In this document: positions 51,902 to 60,116 of the stretch, piece by piece
Numbering within the stretch: the stretch's first letter is position 1
Layout of the letters: each line of letters opens with the position of its first letter
Assembly: GCF_000808535.1 (NCBI RefSeq)
Contig: NZ_JWLV01000001.1
Span: 496,001-560,000 of the forward strand
Origin: Vibrio sinaloensis
GTDB lineage: Bacteria > Pseudomonadota > Gammaproteobacteria > Enterobacterales > Vibrionaceae
Length of the DNA: 64,000 nucleotides
Reading direction: 5' to 3'
Position numbers and translations under genes: made by a program
Notes under the pieces: generated by a model
What the model was told of the DNA's origin: nothing
The model's input: only the letters and a program-made list of their open reading frames with translations
Databases searched by the model: none

Positions 51902-52513
51902 ATGCCCGCAATTCAACTTGATACTACCTCCATCAAAGCAATTGTATTCGACCTAGACAATACCTTAGTCAGTTCAAACATGGACTTTAAATGGTTAAGA
52001 GAGCAAATCGGCTGCCCTTTGGACAGTGATTTGCTCTCATTTGTCGACACGCTCAATTGCCCTGTTGAAACCGAGCAGGCTAACGCAATGATTCTCCAAC
52101 ACGAACTCGACGATGCTCAGCACTCAACGCCGATGCCGGGTTGCATGAAACTGCTCGACTTCATCAACGCCAATCAACTGCAAACCGCCATCATCACTCG
52201 CAACTGCGAGCAAGCAGCCAAACAAAAAGTTGCTCACAACCAGTTGGATATTTCGCGCATCATCAGTCGGGAACACTATCCGCCAAAACCCGCCCCTGAC
52301 TCCTTACTCGCTCTTGCCAAAGAATGGTCACTCCGAGCGCACCAAATTCTCTATGTCGGCGATTATCTGTATGATTTACAAGCGGCTTATAACGCCAATA
52401 TGCCCTCATGCTTGGTGACTCATGGACAAAGAGCGCAATTTGCAGACCACGCCTCGTTAGTGGTTGAGTACCTCGACGACATCATTGACGCCATCAGCCG
52501 AGGCAGTCGTTAG
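51902..52513 (+). CDS. HAD-family hydrolase
   Basis: A 203-residue phosphatase of the HAD superfamily subfamily IA. Motif I is VFDLDNTLV (Asp17, Asp19), motif II IITRN, motif III has Lys in PPKPAPD and motif IV is VGDYLYDL. A small helical cap sits between motifs I and II. Such enzymes hydrolyse small phosphorylated metabolites, for example phosphoglycolate or nucleotides; the substrate is not readable. It is probably cotranscribed with the glutaredoxin gene. Confidence 0.9.
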   Translation: MPAIQLDTTSIKAIVFDLDNTLVSSNMDFKWLREQIGCPLDSDLLSFVDTLNCPVETEQANAMILQHELDDAQHSTPMPGCMKLLDFINANQLQTAIITRNCEQAAKQKVAHNQLDISRIISREHYPPKPAPDSLLALAKEWSLRAHQILYVGDYLYDLQAAYNANMPSCLVTHGQRAQFADHASLVVEYLDDIIDAISRGSR

Positions 52514-52661
52514 CACGAGGCTCTCTCCGTCAAACTCATACATGGATTGTCCACGAATTTTTGAAACTGTTTCTGTCATTTAGTAAAGGTTACAAATGGT
52601 TAAAACGGTATCTCTGTGCAACAATAACCTCATTCTATAAAACCGTGAGTCTTTGTTTGCT

Positions 52662-53282
52662 ATGCCAACCAACAACGTCCTTGTTCTCTATGCTCATCCG
52701 TCACCGAGACGTTCAGAAGTGAATCAACCTTTGTTCCGCGCGGCAAAGGCGATCGAAGGTGTCACCGCGGTCGATCTCTATTACGAGTACCCAACCTACA
52801 ACATCAATATAGACCTCGAACAACAGCGGTTGCGCGATCACGACATCATCATTTTCCAATTTCCGCTTTATTGGTATTCCACGCCGTCGATCTTGAAGGA
52901 GTGGCAAGATCTTGTGCTGGAGTACGGTTTCGCGTACGGCAGCGAAGGTAATGCCCTCCACGGCAAGAAGTTTTTCTGTGCTCTCACCGCTGGCGGTAAA
53001 GAAGACGCCTATCAAAGTGATGGCTATAACCATTTTACGATTCGAAAACTGCTCTACCCGCTTGAGCAAATGGCATCACTCACGGGGATGAGATACCTCG
53101 CGCCTTTCGCCCTGTTTGGCGCAAGAACAGCAAAAGAGGAAGGGCGAATTAAACAGCACGTTGAAGAGTGGAAAACGCTTCTTCAAGCGCTTGTGGATGG
53201 GCGCTTAAATTTCAAACAGGCAGCAAAAGCAGAAAAACTGACTCATTGTTTAGCAAGTATCAAAACTGAGGATAAGGCATGA
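52662..53282 (+). CDS. KefF/KefG-type quinone oxidoreductase, Kef regulator
   Basis: A 206-residue flavodoxin-fold protein of the NAD(P)H dehydrogenase (quinone) family (PF02525): LYAHPSPRRSEVNQPLF, FQFPLYWYSTPSILKEWQD and FCALTAGGKEDAY. Several segments agree with E. coli KefF (WYSIPPLLK, ALHGK), others with KefG. Such proteins activate Kef potassium efflux channels under electrophile stress. It overlaps the antiporter gene by four bases (ATGA). The ATG at 52662 is preferred to the TTG at 52653. No strong ribosome binding site is seen. Confidence 0.9.
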   Translation: MPTNNVLVLYAHPSPRRSEVNQPLFRAAKAIEGVTAVDLYYEYPTYNINIDLEQQRLRDHDIIIFQFPLYWYSTPSILKEWQDLVLEYGFAYGSEGNALHGKKFFCALTAGGKEDAYQSDGYNHFTIRKLLYPLEQMASLTGMRYLAPFALFGARTAKEEGRIKQHVEEWKTLLQALVDGRLNFKQAAKAEKLTHCLASIKTEDKA

Positions 53283-55195
53283 CAGGTTACTTTCTCCAAG
53301 CATTTATCTACCTTGTCGCGGCCGTTATTGCTGTCCCTATTGCAAAGCGACTCGGCCTTGGTTCGGTACTCGGCTATTTAATTGCCGGGGTAGTCATTGG
53401 CCCAATAATCGGTTTAGTTGGCGAAGAAACCACCACCATTCAACACTTTGCCGAATTTGGCGTTGTCATGATGCTATTTCTGGTCGGTTTAGAGCTAGAA
53501 CCGAAAATGCTCTGGTCAATGCGAAATCGACTTCTGGGCCTTGGCGGTCTGCAAGTTGTCGGTACTGCGGCTCTGATCATGGCGATAGCTCACTACTTTA
53601 ATCAACCGTGGACAATTGCCTTAGCCATCGGCCTTATTTTTGCGCTTTCATCAACTGCGATCGTACTGCAAACCTTTAACGAAAAAGGACTTAGTAAGAC
53701 AGAAGGCGGCCAAAATGCCTTTTCGGTTTTGCTATTTCAAGACATCGCTGTTATCCCAATGCTGGCGTTTATCCCTTTGCTTGCTTTGCCCGAATTGGTC
53801 GAGAAAGCACAGTCTGGCGCTGCAGCGGCGGCGGCACACCATGAGGAGCTGAGCCTAGTCGCCGGATTACCTGGCTGGGCCTACGCGATCGTGATTGTGG
53901 TCTCGATAGCTGGCTTAGTGGTTGGTGGGCACTACTTGAGCCGCCCACTGTTCCGATTTGTCGCCAGTTCTGGCCTACGTGAGATCTTCACTGCCACGGC
54001 GTTGATGTTGGTCGTTGGCATTGCCGCGTTGATGAGTTTGGTTGGGCTATCTCCTGCATTAGGCGCGTTTTTGGCTGGTGTCGTATTGGCAAACAGTGAG
54101 TTTCGCCATGAACTGGAGTCAAACATCGACCCATTTAAAGGCTTATTGCTCGGTCTATTTTTTATCACCGTCGGGGCGGGGATCAACTTTGCCATCCTAT
54201 TCAACCAGTTCTTTGTTATCGTTGGTCTAACACTTGGGGTCATGCTGCTCAAAGCGCTGATTCTTTTCGTATTAGCCTTTGCTTTTCGTATCAAGAGCAG
54301 CAATCGATGGTTGTTTACACTGAGCCTTGCCCAGGCTGGTGAATTTGGTTTCGTATTGCTGAGCTTCACAGTGCAAAATCACGTTATTCCTGTTGAGCTT
54401 GCGCAAACACTCTCTCTTGTCGTCGCCCTATCGATGTTTTTAACACCAGGCTTATTCATCTTCTTTGATAAAGTCATTCTTCCTCGCTACCAGCATCAGT
54501 CCAATGATCAGGTCGCTGATACGATAGAAGAACATGGCAGCGTGATCATTGCAGGAATTGGTCGCTTCGGTCAGATTGTGAATCGACTGCTTGTGTCTAA
54601 TGGAATAAAAACCGTGGTTCTTGACCATCAGGCTGACCAGATTGATGTCGTTCGCCAAATCAACACTGAAGCCTATTTCGGCGACGCCACCCGACCGGAT
54701 ATGCTTCACACGGCGGGGATTGAAGAAGCAGAGATGTTGGTCATCGCTATCGATAATCGCGAAAGCAGCGTTGAACTCACTAAATACGTCAAACACACCT
54801 ACCCGCATGTCAAAGTCCTTGCACGTGCCTTTGACCGCGGTCATGGCTACCTTCTTCGCCAAGCGGGGGCTGATGTGATCGAACTAGAAACTTACCACTC
54901 AGCATTAGAACTGGGCGCGCATGCGATGCGTGGCCTCGGGCACCACCCGTTTTTTGTTGAGCAGCAAAAAGCAGCTTATCAGCGGGTCGAAAATCGCAAG
55001 TCAGACAGTTTGTATCAAGCTTGGGAAGAAGATTCGAGCGGAGAGCGGTTTGACAATAATTACCGTAAACTGTTTATGCACCTTGAAGAGCAGATCAAAC
55101 TTGAAATGACGCGAGATCGATCCGACAAACATGCAGCAGACGAACGAGGCTGGACACCACCGCCAAAAGGGTACGCAGACGATCTTGACGACTAA
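53279..55195 (+). CDS. KefB/KefC-type glutathione-gated K+/H+ antiporter
   Basis: A 638-residue membrane protein of the CPA2 family. About twelve membrane helices (residues 1-390) hold RLGLGSVLGYLIAGVVIGP, ALSSTAIVLQ, FQDIAVIPMLA and FLAGVVLANSEFRHELESNIDPFKG. A cytoplasmic RCK/TrkA-N domain follows (about 405-525) with IIAGIGRFGQ and YFGDATRPDML. The exit of potassium acidifies the cytoplasm and protects against electrophiles; glutathione closes and glutathione adducts open the channel. It overlaps its ancillary oxidoreductase gene by four bases. KefB and KefC cannot be separated from sequence alone. Confidence 0.95.
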   Translation: MTGYFLQAFIYLVAAVIAVPIAKRLGLGSVLGYLIAGVVIGPIIGLVGEETTTIQHFAEFGVVMMLFLVGLELEPKMLWSMRNRLLGLGGLQVVGTAALIMAIAHYFNQPWTIALAIGLIFALSSTAIVLQTFNEKGLSKTEGGQNAFSVLLFQDIAVIPMLAFIPLLALPELVEKAQSGAAAAAAHHEELSLVAGLPGWAYAIVIVVSIAGLVVGGHYLSRPLFRFVASSGLREIFTATALMLVVGIAALMSLVGLSPALGAFLAGVVLANSEFRHELESNIDPFKGLLLGLFFITVGAGINFAILFNQFFVIVGLTLGVMLLKALILFVLAFAFRIKSSNRWLFTLSLAQAGEFGFVLLSFTVQNHVIPVELAQTLSLVVALSMFLTPGLFIFFDKVILPRYQHQSNDQVADTIEEHGSVIIAGIGRFGQIVNRLLVSNGIKTVVLDHQADQIDVVRQINTEAYFGDATRPDMLHTAGIEEAEMLVIAIDNRESSVELTKYVKHTYPHVKVLARAFDRGHGYLLRQAGADVIELETYHSALELGAHAMRGLGHHPFFVEQQKAAYQRVENRKSDSLYQAWEEDSSGERFDNNYRKLFMHLEEQIKLEMTRDRSDKHAADERGWTPPPKGYADDLDD

Positions 55196-55218
55196 CCCAC
55201 AAGAACAGTTTTCCAAGT

Positions 55219-55246
55219 GCCGAGGTCATGCCTCGGCTTTGCTTTC
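55219..55246 (+). terminator. Likely terminator after the Kef operon
   Basis: Stem GCCGAGG / CCTCGGC with a 5-base loop, followed by TTTGCTTTCT. The T-run is interrupted, so strength is moderate. Confidence 0.65.
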
Positions 55247-55278
55247 TAAAGAACCGCCTTCACTAAAATAGAGAGATT

Positions 55279-56625
55279 ATGGCTTCAAACACGCTCAATA
55301 CATCGCCTTCTTTGGCACGACAACTTTTTAATATGACTTGGCCAATGCTATTTGGCGTCTTATCGCTTATGAGCTTCCAACTGATTGACAGTGCTTTTAT
55401 TGGTCAATTGGGCGTTCTACCGCTGGCTGCACAAGGTTTTACGCTGCCAATCCAGATGATCATTATTGGCATACAAGTCGGTTTAGGTATCGCAACAACA
55501 GCAGTCATTTCCAGAGCACTGGGCGCAAAACAAGAACGTTATGCGCAGCAGCTAGGAGGCCTGATCATTGTGATGGGCAGTGTCGGCGTCGCCCTCATCT
55601 CGCTGTTCATTTATCTGCTGCGTGGCCCTATCTTGGCGCTACTTAGCGCGCCTGAATCGGTACTCCCAATCATTGATAGCTACTGGATAGTTTGGCTTGT
55701 TAGTGCGTGGACAGGCGCCCTTTTATACTTCTTTTACAGTATATGTCGTGCAAATGGTAACACCATGCTACCAGGCACCATGATGATGGTGACGAGTTTA
55801 CTCAACCTCGCATTGGACCCGATTTTCATTTTTACCTTTGATCTGGGTATCAATGGCGCTGCGATTGCAACTATCTTGGCATTTGGTATCGGGATTCTTG
55901 TCGTTGCACCCAAAGTTAGCCGAAAAAAATGGCTTTGTTACCAATGGGCTGACCTTGATGTCAGCCAAAGTGTTCGTTCGATTGCCAACATCATGGGTCC
56001 TGCCATGATTAGCCAACTGCTGCCTCCTTTATCTTCAATGTTAGCCACAAAACTGCTTGCCAGTTTTGGCACGGCGGCTGTCGCTGCTTGGGCGCTCGGA
56101 TCTCGATATGAGTTTTTCGCCATCGTATCCGTGTTGGCTCTAACCATGTCGATGCCTCCAATGATAGGACGACTGCTTGGCGCCAATAAGTTAGATGACA
56201 TTCGCCAATTGGTGAGCATCGCCTGTCGTTATGTCCTAGGATTTCAGCTGCTTATTGCCTTGATTACTTGGCTAGGCGCTGAGCCACTTTCAACGCTGAT
56301 GACCAGCGAAACCAACGTGAGCGATATTCTCCATTATCACCTGCTAATCGTCCCATTCAGCTTGGGCGCCTTAGGTATCTGTATGCTGATGGTGTCTGTC
56401 GCAAACGCACTTGGAAAATCCTACACTGCGTTGACAATTTCAGCGCTGCGGTTGTTTGCGTTCTTCTTGCCATGTCTTTGGGTTGGTGCTCAATTAGCGG
56501 GGATTGAAGGACTATTTTGGGGCTCATTAGTGGGCAATTTCCTTGCAGGTGGCTGCGCATGGTGGATGTATCAAAGAGCCTTGGTTCAATTGGAACAGCA
56601 GTCGGCGGATAAAGAGGTTGCATAG
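55279..56625 (+). CDS. MATE-family efflux transporter
   Basis: A 448-residue inner-membrane protein with twelve predicted helices in two similar halves, the MATE (PF01554) layout. Typical segments are MTWPMLFGVLSLMSFQLIDSAFIGQLG near the start (given here as a landmark), LPLAAQGFTLPIQ and GLGIATTAVISRALGA. MATE pumps export cationic drugs or metabolites in exchange for sodium or protons. It is transcribed before the leader-EamA unit. Substrate unknown. Confidence 0.93.
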   Translation: MASNTLNTSPSLARQLFNMTWPMLFGVLSLMSFQLIDSAFIGQLGVLPLAAQGFTLPIQMIIIGIQVGLGIATTAVISRALGAKQERYAQQLGGLIIVMGSVGVALISLFIYLLRGPILALLSAPESVLPIIDSYWIVWLVSAWTGALLYFFYSICRANGNTMLPGTMMMVTSLLNLALDPIFIFTFDLGINGAAIATILAFGIGILVVAPKVSRKKWLCYQWADLDVSQSVRSIANIMGPAMISQLLPPLSSMLATKLLASFGTAAVAAWALGSRYEFFAIVSVLALTMSMPPMIGRLLGANKLDDIRQLVSIACRYVLGFQLLIALITWLGAEPLSTLMTSETNVSDILHYHLLIVPFSLGALGICMLMVSVANALGKSYTALTISALRLFAFFLPCLWVGAQLAGIEGLFWGSLVGNFLAGGCAWWMYQRALVQLEQQSADKEVA

Positions 56626-56673
56626 CACTTACTATCACGTTAGGCTAAAAAATCATCAAACAGGATTATGATT

Positions 56674-56730
56674 ATGCACTGCACATTTACCTACCTTTGG
56701 CTCCTTCTGCTTAATGCCCGTAGCTGGTAG
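56674..56730 (+). CDS. Leucine/tryptophan-rich leader peptide
   Basis: An 18-codon reading frame, MHCTFTYLWLLLLNARSW, preceded by AGGA (56662-56665); an in-frame ATG at 56668 would give two more residues. It contains five Leu and two Trp codons, one Trp directly before the stop. It lies 84 bases before an EamA exporter gene. Segments around its end can form alternative hairpins (see the regulatory entry), as in ribosome-mediated attenuation. LLLLNA recalls the E. coli leu leader and NAR the SpeFL peptide, though the gene context is different. It is too short for routine annotation. Confidence 0.55.
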   Translation: MHCTFTYLWLLLLNARSW

Positions 56731-56787
56731 GTAATTGTGTGCCTGGCTACGAGAGAACGTAGCCAGTCGCCCACTCTCTCGTCGCCT
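56718..56787 (+). promoter_or_regulatory. Attenuator-like alternative hairpins before the EamA gene
   Basis: Segment A (CGTAGC, 56719-56724, overlapping the last leader codons) can pair with GCTACG in segment B (56747-56752). B (CTGGCTACG, 56744-56752) can instead form a 9-bp stem with segment C CGTAGCCAG (56758-56766). ACGAGAGA in B can also pair with TCTCTCGT (D, near 56775-56782). The pairings exclude one another, the signature of translation-coupled control. No T-run follows, so translational or Rho-dependent control is more likely than an intrinsic terminator. Confidence 0.5.
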
Positions 56788-56814
56788 TATCTTCACTTTC
56801 AAGGATACGAGACT

Positions 56815-57738
56815 ATGACCGAAGACTCTCAACCCATACCCTCAACCGTAGCATCTACAACGCAGATCGGCATCTTGCTTGCTCTGGCAGGGTGTATTCT
56901 CTTTTCACTGAAACCCGTTTTAATAAAAATTGCCTATCAAGCCGGCGGCGATGCAACCTCGATAATGGCGCTGCGTGCGTTTAGCTCTCTGCCTCTCTAT
57001 ATCGCGATGTTTTTTTACCTTTGTCGTCGCGCAGACAATCGAAACAAAGTCAGGGACCATGGGCTAAAAGCGGTGGTTATTGGAATCCTAGGTTACTACT
57101 GTGCCAGCTATCTTGATATTGCATCACTGGCTTTTATCTCGGCTCAACTTGAGCGTCTGCTGATATTTTTGTTCCCAACATTTGTGGTTCTGATTAGCTG
57201 GGCGCTCTACAAGCAAGTCCCGACCAAGCAGGTCATGCTATCGGCGCTGATTGGTTACTTAGGCATCGCCTTTATTTTTATCCATGACTTTCAGCTACTT
57301 GGCAAATCCATTGTTAAAGGCAGCCTGTTGGCTATGGCCTCCGCACTGGTGTTTGCGTTCTATTTGGTTTGGAGTAAACCACTCATCTCCCATCTTGGTA
57401 GCGCGCTATTTACCAGCATAGGAATGGGCAGTGCTGGGTGCGCCATCTTACTTCATCTGCTCAGCAGTGGTGCACACATAACACAATGGAGCCAAGAGCT
57501 GATTGTTATTGGTGTGCTACTCGGTATTTTTTGTACCGTTCTGCCTTCTTATCTGATTGCCGCAGCGATGGCGCGGCTCTCCCCTACACAACTGAGTTTA
57601 ACGAGCAATATAGGTCCAGCAATTACTGCCATCGCCGCCGTGTTTCTCCTTGGCGAGACATTTACGCTCTGGCACGCGATTGGAATGACGCTAGTCGTTT
57701 TCTCTGTGGTTACGATGAATCGGCGTAAACCCCAGTAA
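56815..57738 (+). CDS. EamA/DMT-superfamily exporter (leader-controlled)
   Basis: A 307-residue protein of ten membrane helices in two EamA repeats (first about 15-150, second about 165-300). ATG 56815 is used because AAGGA at 56801-56805 is properly spaced; the longer frame from 56737 would run through the hairpin region. Members of the drug/metabolite transporter superfamily export amino acids and other metabolites. The leader peptide upstream rich in Leu and Trp suggests that an amino-acid supply controls this gene, so an amino acid or derivative may be the substrate. That is inference. Confidence 0.9.
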   Translation: MTEDSQPIPSTVASTTQIGILLALAGCILFSLKPVLIKIAYQAGGDATSIMALRAFSSLPLYIAMFFYLCRRADNRNKVRDHGLKAVVIGILGYYCASYLDIASLAFISAQLERLLIFLFPTFVVLISWALYKQVPTKQVMLSALIGYLGIAFIFIHDFQLLGKSIVKGSLLAMASALVFAFYLVWSKPLISHLGSALFTSIGMGSAGCAILLHLLSSGAHITQWSQELIVIGVLLGIFCTVLPSYLIAAAMARLSPTQLSLTSNIGPAITAIAAVFLLGETFTLWHAIGMTLVVFSVVTMNRRKPQ

Positions 57739-57848
57739 AACAAGGGATTAACCCTCGATAAATTTGAACATCAACAACGAGATAGAGTGGTGACGCAAGA
57801 GGGATAAACACGTATGATTCAGCAACCCTTTTTCATCTTTACAAGATT

Positions 57849-58751
57849 ATGAATTCTAGAGCCCACCACCCTATTCAAGGCGCAAGCTGGATGCTGACAG
57901 CCGGTCTTGCTTTCGCCATCGTCAATAGCCTTGCGCAAGTCGCCAGCATCAACTTTGGCCTCTCGTCCACAACGGTGGCACTAATACAATATGCCATCGC
58001 TTTAGTGGTCATTCTTCCTTATCTAAAAACGCTTGGCATTAGACAATCGCTGAAAACACAACACCTTGGTCTGCATGTGTTTCGTGTGTTTCTCTCTGTT
58101 ATTGGTATTCAGCTTTGGCTTTGGGCGTTAGCTTATCCAGTACCGATTTGGCAAGGCATTGCACTACTCATGACATCGCCTCTGTTTGCGACGGTCGGCT
58201 CTGGGCTAATCTTAAAAGAAAAAGTGGGACTCGCTCGCTGGTTTGCCACCCTCACCGGATTTGTTGGCGCGATGATCATTCTAGAGCCATGGGCAGATAA
58301 CTTTAACTGGGCATCCTTGCTGCCCGTTGGCGCCGCCTTCTTCTGGGCATGTTATTCATTGATGGTGAAGAAGCTTTCGTCAGATGACTCTCCTTCGACC
58401 ATGGTGGTATACCTACTGGTTCTGATCACGCCCTTTAATATCTTGTTGGCACTACCCGACTGGCAAATGCCGACGGGTGGAACGATCTGGTTGGTGCTTC
58501 TTGCCGCTGGCGCCATGACGGCCTTAGCGCAATGGGCTATTGTTAAAGCATATTCCGTTGCTGACGCCTCTTTTGTGCAGCCTTTTGACCACGCAAAACT
58601 GCCTCTGAACGTACTTGCTGGATGGATGGTGTTTGGCTGGGTACCACCAGGAAGGCTGTGGCTGGGAGCTGCAATCATTATCGCGTCAGTGGCATTCATC
58701 ACCCAGTGGGAATCAAAAAAATCGCGCCAAGCTGAAATTAAATCCGCCTAG
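57849..58751 (+). CDS. EamA/DMT-superfamily transporter
   Basis: A 300-residue ten-helix protein with two EamA domains (first about 10-140, second about 155-285; for example TSPLFATVGSGLILKEKVG and YSVADASFVQPFDHAKLP). It follows the previous EamA gene by 110 bases but the two are not close in sequence. Transporters of this shape export metabolites; no substrate can be inferred. No obvious terminator separates the two genes. Confidence 0.9.
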   Translation: MNSRAHHPIQGASWMLTAGLAFAIVNSLAQVASINFGLSSTTVALIQYAIALVVILPYLKTLGIRQSLKTQHLGLHVFRVFLSVIGIQLWLWALAYPVPIWQGIALLMTSPLFATVGSGLILKEKVGLARWFATLTGFVGAMIILEPWADNFNWASLLPVGAAFFWACYSLMVKKLSSDDSPSTMVVYLLVLITPFNILLALPDWQMPTGGTIWLVLLAAGAMTALAQWAIVKAYSVADASFVQPFDHAKLPLNVLAGWMVFGWVPPGRLWLGAAIIIASVAFITQWESKKSRQAEIKSA

Positions 58752-58790
58752 TACCTTTCTATTAGGTAAAGGTTTACGGGAGAGAGCTCA

Positions 58791-59414
58791 ATGACAAAGC
58801 CAATTAAAATTACACTGTATCGCTGGGGAGGCAGTTGGGGTCCATTCAGTGTCAAGATTCCTTGCGGTGAATGTACTCTAACAAAAGACATCCTCAAAGA
58901 TACGTTTGAAAACGAACTTGCTGACGTGCCAATAGAGCTCGAAGCAAAAGATTGGCTCTCTCATTGGTGGGAACCATTGAAAGTTGGTGCTTGGCATGCC
59001 CCAATCCTGATGGTTGAAGGTAAAGTCATCAGCCAAGGTGAAGCACTAAACCGCGGTGTATTAGTGCAATCTGTGATCAAAGAATGGACAACGCGCGATA
59101 CCCTGAAAGGTAACATTGTCTATGGCAAAGCGACCTGCCCTTACTGTGTCAAAGCGAAGAAAATGCTCGACGATGCTGGCATTGAGTACCAATATCACGA
59201 TGTCGTGAAAGAGAGCGCCGCTTTGTACCGAATGATTCCAGAGGTCAAAGCCATTATCGGTGAGAAAACCCCTGTGACTGTGCCACAAATCTGGATGGAT
59301 GGTCACTATGTAGGAGGTTCAGATAACCTTGCCGCTTGGTTGGATGAAAAAGGCTTGAGCAATGTACCTGATAATGTGGTGACTCTGGACGAGAATCAAA
59401 GCTCAGTCGGATGA
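58791..59414 (+). CDS. Two-domain thioredoxin-fold/glutaredoxin protein
   Basis: A 207-residue cytoplasmic protein with two redox modules. The N-terminal part (about 5-90) has CGEC (Cys25, Cys28) in a thioredoxin-like setting, followed by APILMVEGKVISQGEAL, a cis-Pro region. The C-terminal part (about 105-190) is a typical glutaredoxin with CPYC (Cys116-Cys119), TVPQIWMDGHYVGG and NLAAWLDE. Two dithiol sites in one chain suggest internal electron relay or a specialised reductase. GGGAGAGAG precedes the ATG. A strong terminator follows. Confidence 0.87.
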   Translation: MTKPIKITLYRWGGSWGPFSVKIPCGECTLTKDILKDTFENELADVPIELEAKDWLSHWWEPLKVGAWHAPILMVEGKVISQGEALNRGVLVQSVIKEWTTRDTLKGNIVYGKATCPYCVKAKKMLDDAGIEYQYHDVVKESAALYRMIPEVKAIIGEKTPVTVPQIWMDGHYVGGSDNLAAWLDEKGLSNVPDNVVTLDENQSSVG

Positions 59415-59437
59415 CTCTCAACGTTACCCAGAAAAGC

Positions 59438-59473
59438 AAAAGCCGGAAATCAGCGATGATTTCCGGCTTTTTA
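59438..59473. terminator. Strong terminator
   Basis: Perfect 15-bp stem AAAAGCCGGAAATCA / TGATTTCCGGCTTTT with a 4-base loop, then TTAAA. It ends the glutaredoxin-like gene and may also serve the convergent 44-residue gene. Confidence 0.92.
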
Positions 59474-59495
59474 AATTCCATTTCACTCTAAGCGT

Positions 59496-59630
59496 TTACT
59501 TGCTCATTTTCTTCATCATGCGTTTGATGAAAGAAGCTTTCTTCGCCTTAGGCTTTCCGTACAATGCTTCGTGCATTGCTTGCTTTGCGATCATTTGACC
59601 TAGATATGCATTGCCTAATTCGTGATTCAT
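59496..59630 (-). CDS. 44-residue basic small protein
   Basis: A complete short frame, starting MNHELGNAYLGQMIAKQAMH and ending ...KKMSK. GAGGAG lies seven bases before its ATG (59630), a strong ribosome binding site. The first half is an amphipathic helix and the second half is very basic (KPKAKKASFIKRMMKKMSK). It has no Cys or aromatic cluster and no recognised family. It could bind membranes or nucleic acid. It lies downstream of the 117-residue gene on the same strand. Confidence 0.72.
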   Translation of the reverse strand: MNHELGNAYLGQMIAKQAMHEALYGKPKAKKASFIKRMMKKMSK

Positions 59631-59699
59631 GTGTATCTCCTCGACAGTAAGGAGCGTGATTTTAATCACAATTAAAACAAAAACAAGATCTAAATCACA

Positions 59700-60053
59700 T
59701 TATTTTGCGCGTTTTGGTTGGTGATACGTTTTGCCTGCCGCTTGGTAAGTCTCTTTGCGTTTCACTTCAAACATGGCATCAAAGAACCAAGCAACGAACA
59801 CTATGACATTATCGCCTTCGTTCATCACATGCTCGATAAACTCTTGCTCTTCACCTTGCTCATTTTCTTGGATCGTAACATGGTAAATTCGCTTCTCGCC
59901 TTCCACTTCCGCCAAGGCAAACTGACCAACCAAAGATTGTGCCGCTTCTGCCACTTCAGGGTCGTCTGACGCTTTTAGTACTTCTAGCGCTTGGGGCAAA
60001 TTCTCTTTTTCGCACAGGGCTTTCACCAACTGTTCAAACTCTTTGTGTTCCAT
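59700..60053 (-). CDS. Hypothetical acidic protein
   Basis: A 117-residue soluble protein. The helical N-terminal half (EFEQLVKALCEKENLPQALE) is followed by beta strands (KRIYHVTIQENEQGEEQEFIE, given here in part) and NVIVFVAWFFDAMFEVKRK. It is acidic overall with a basic C-terminus (TYHQPKRAK). No family is recognised. It starts 63 bases downstream of the Bcr-type transporter gene on the same strand. Confidence 0.75.
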   Translation of the reverse strand: MEHKEFEQLVKALCEKENLPQALEVLKASDDPEVAEAAQSLVGQFALAEVEGEKRIYHVTIQENEQGEEQEFIEHVMNEGDNVIVFVAWFFDAMFEVKRKETYQAAGKTYHQPKRAK

Positions 60054-60116
60054 GCTTTCTACCTATTGGGTGCATTTAATTTTGCTGCGCGCATTGTAAC
60101 AGTCGTTTGTGCCCAT

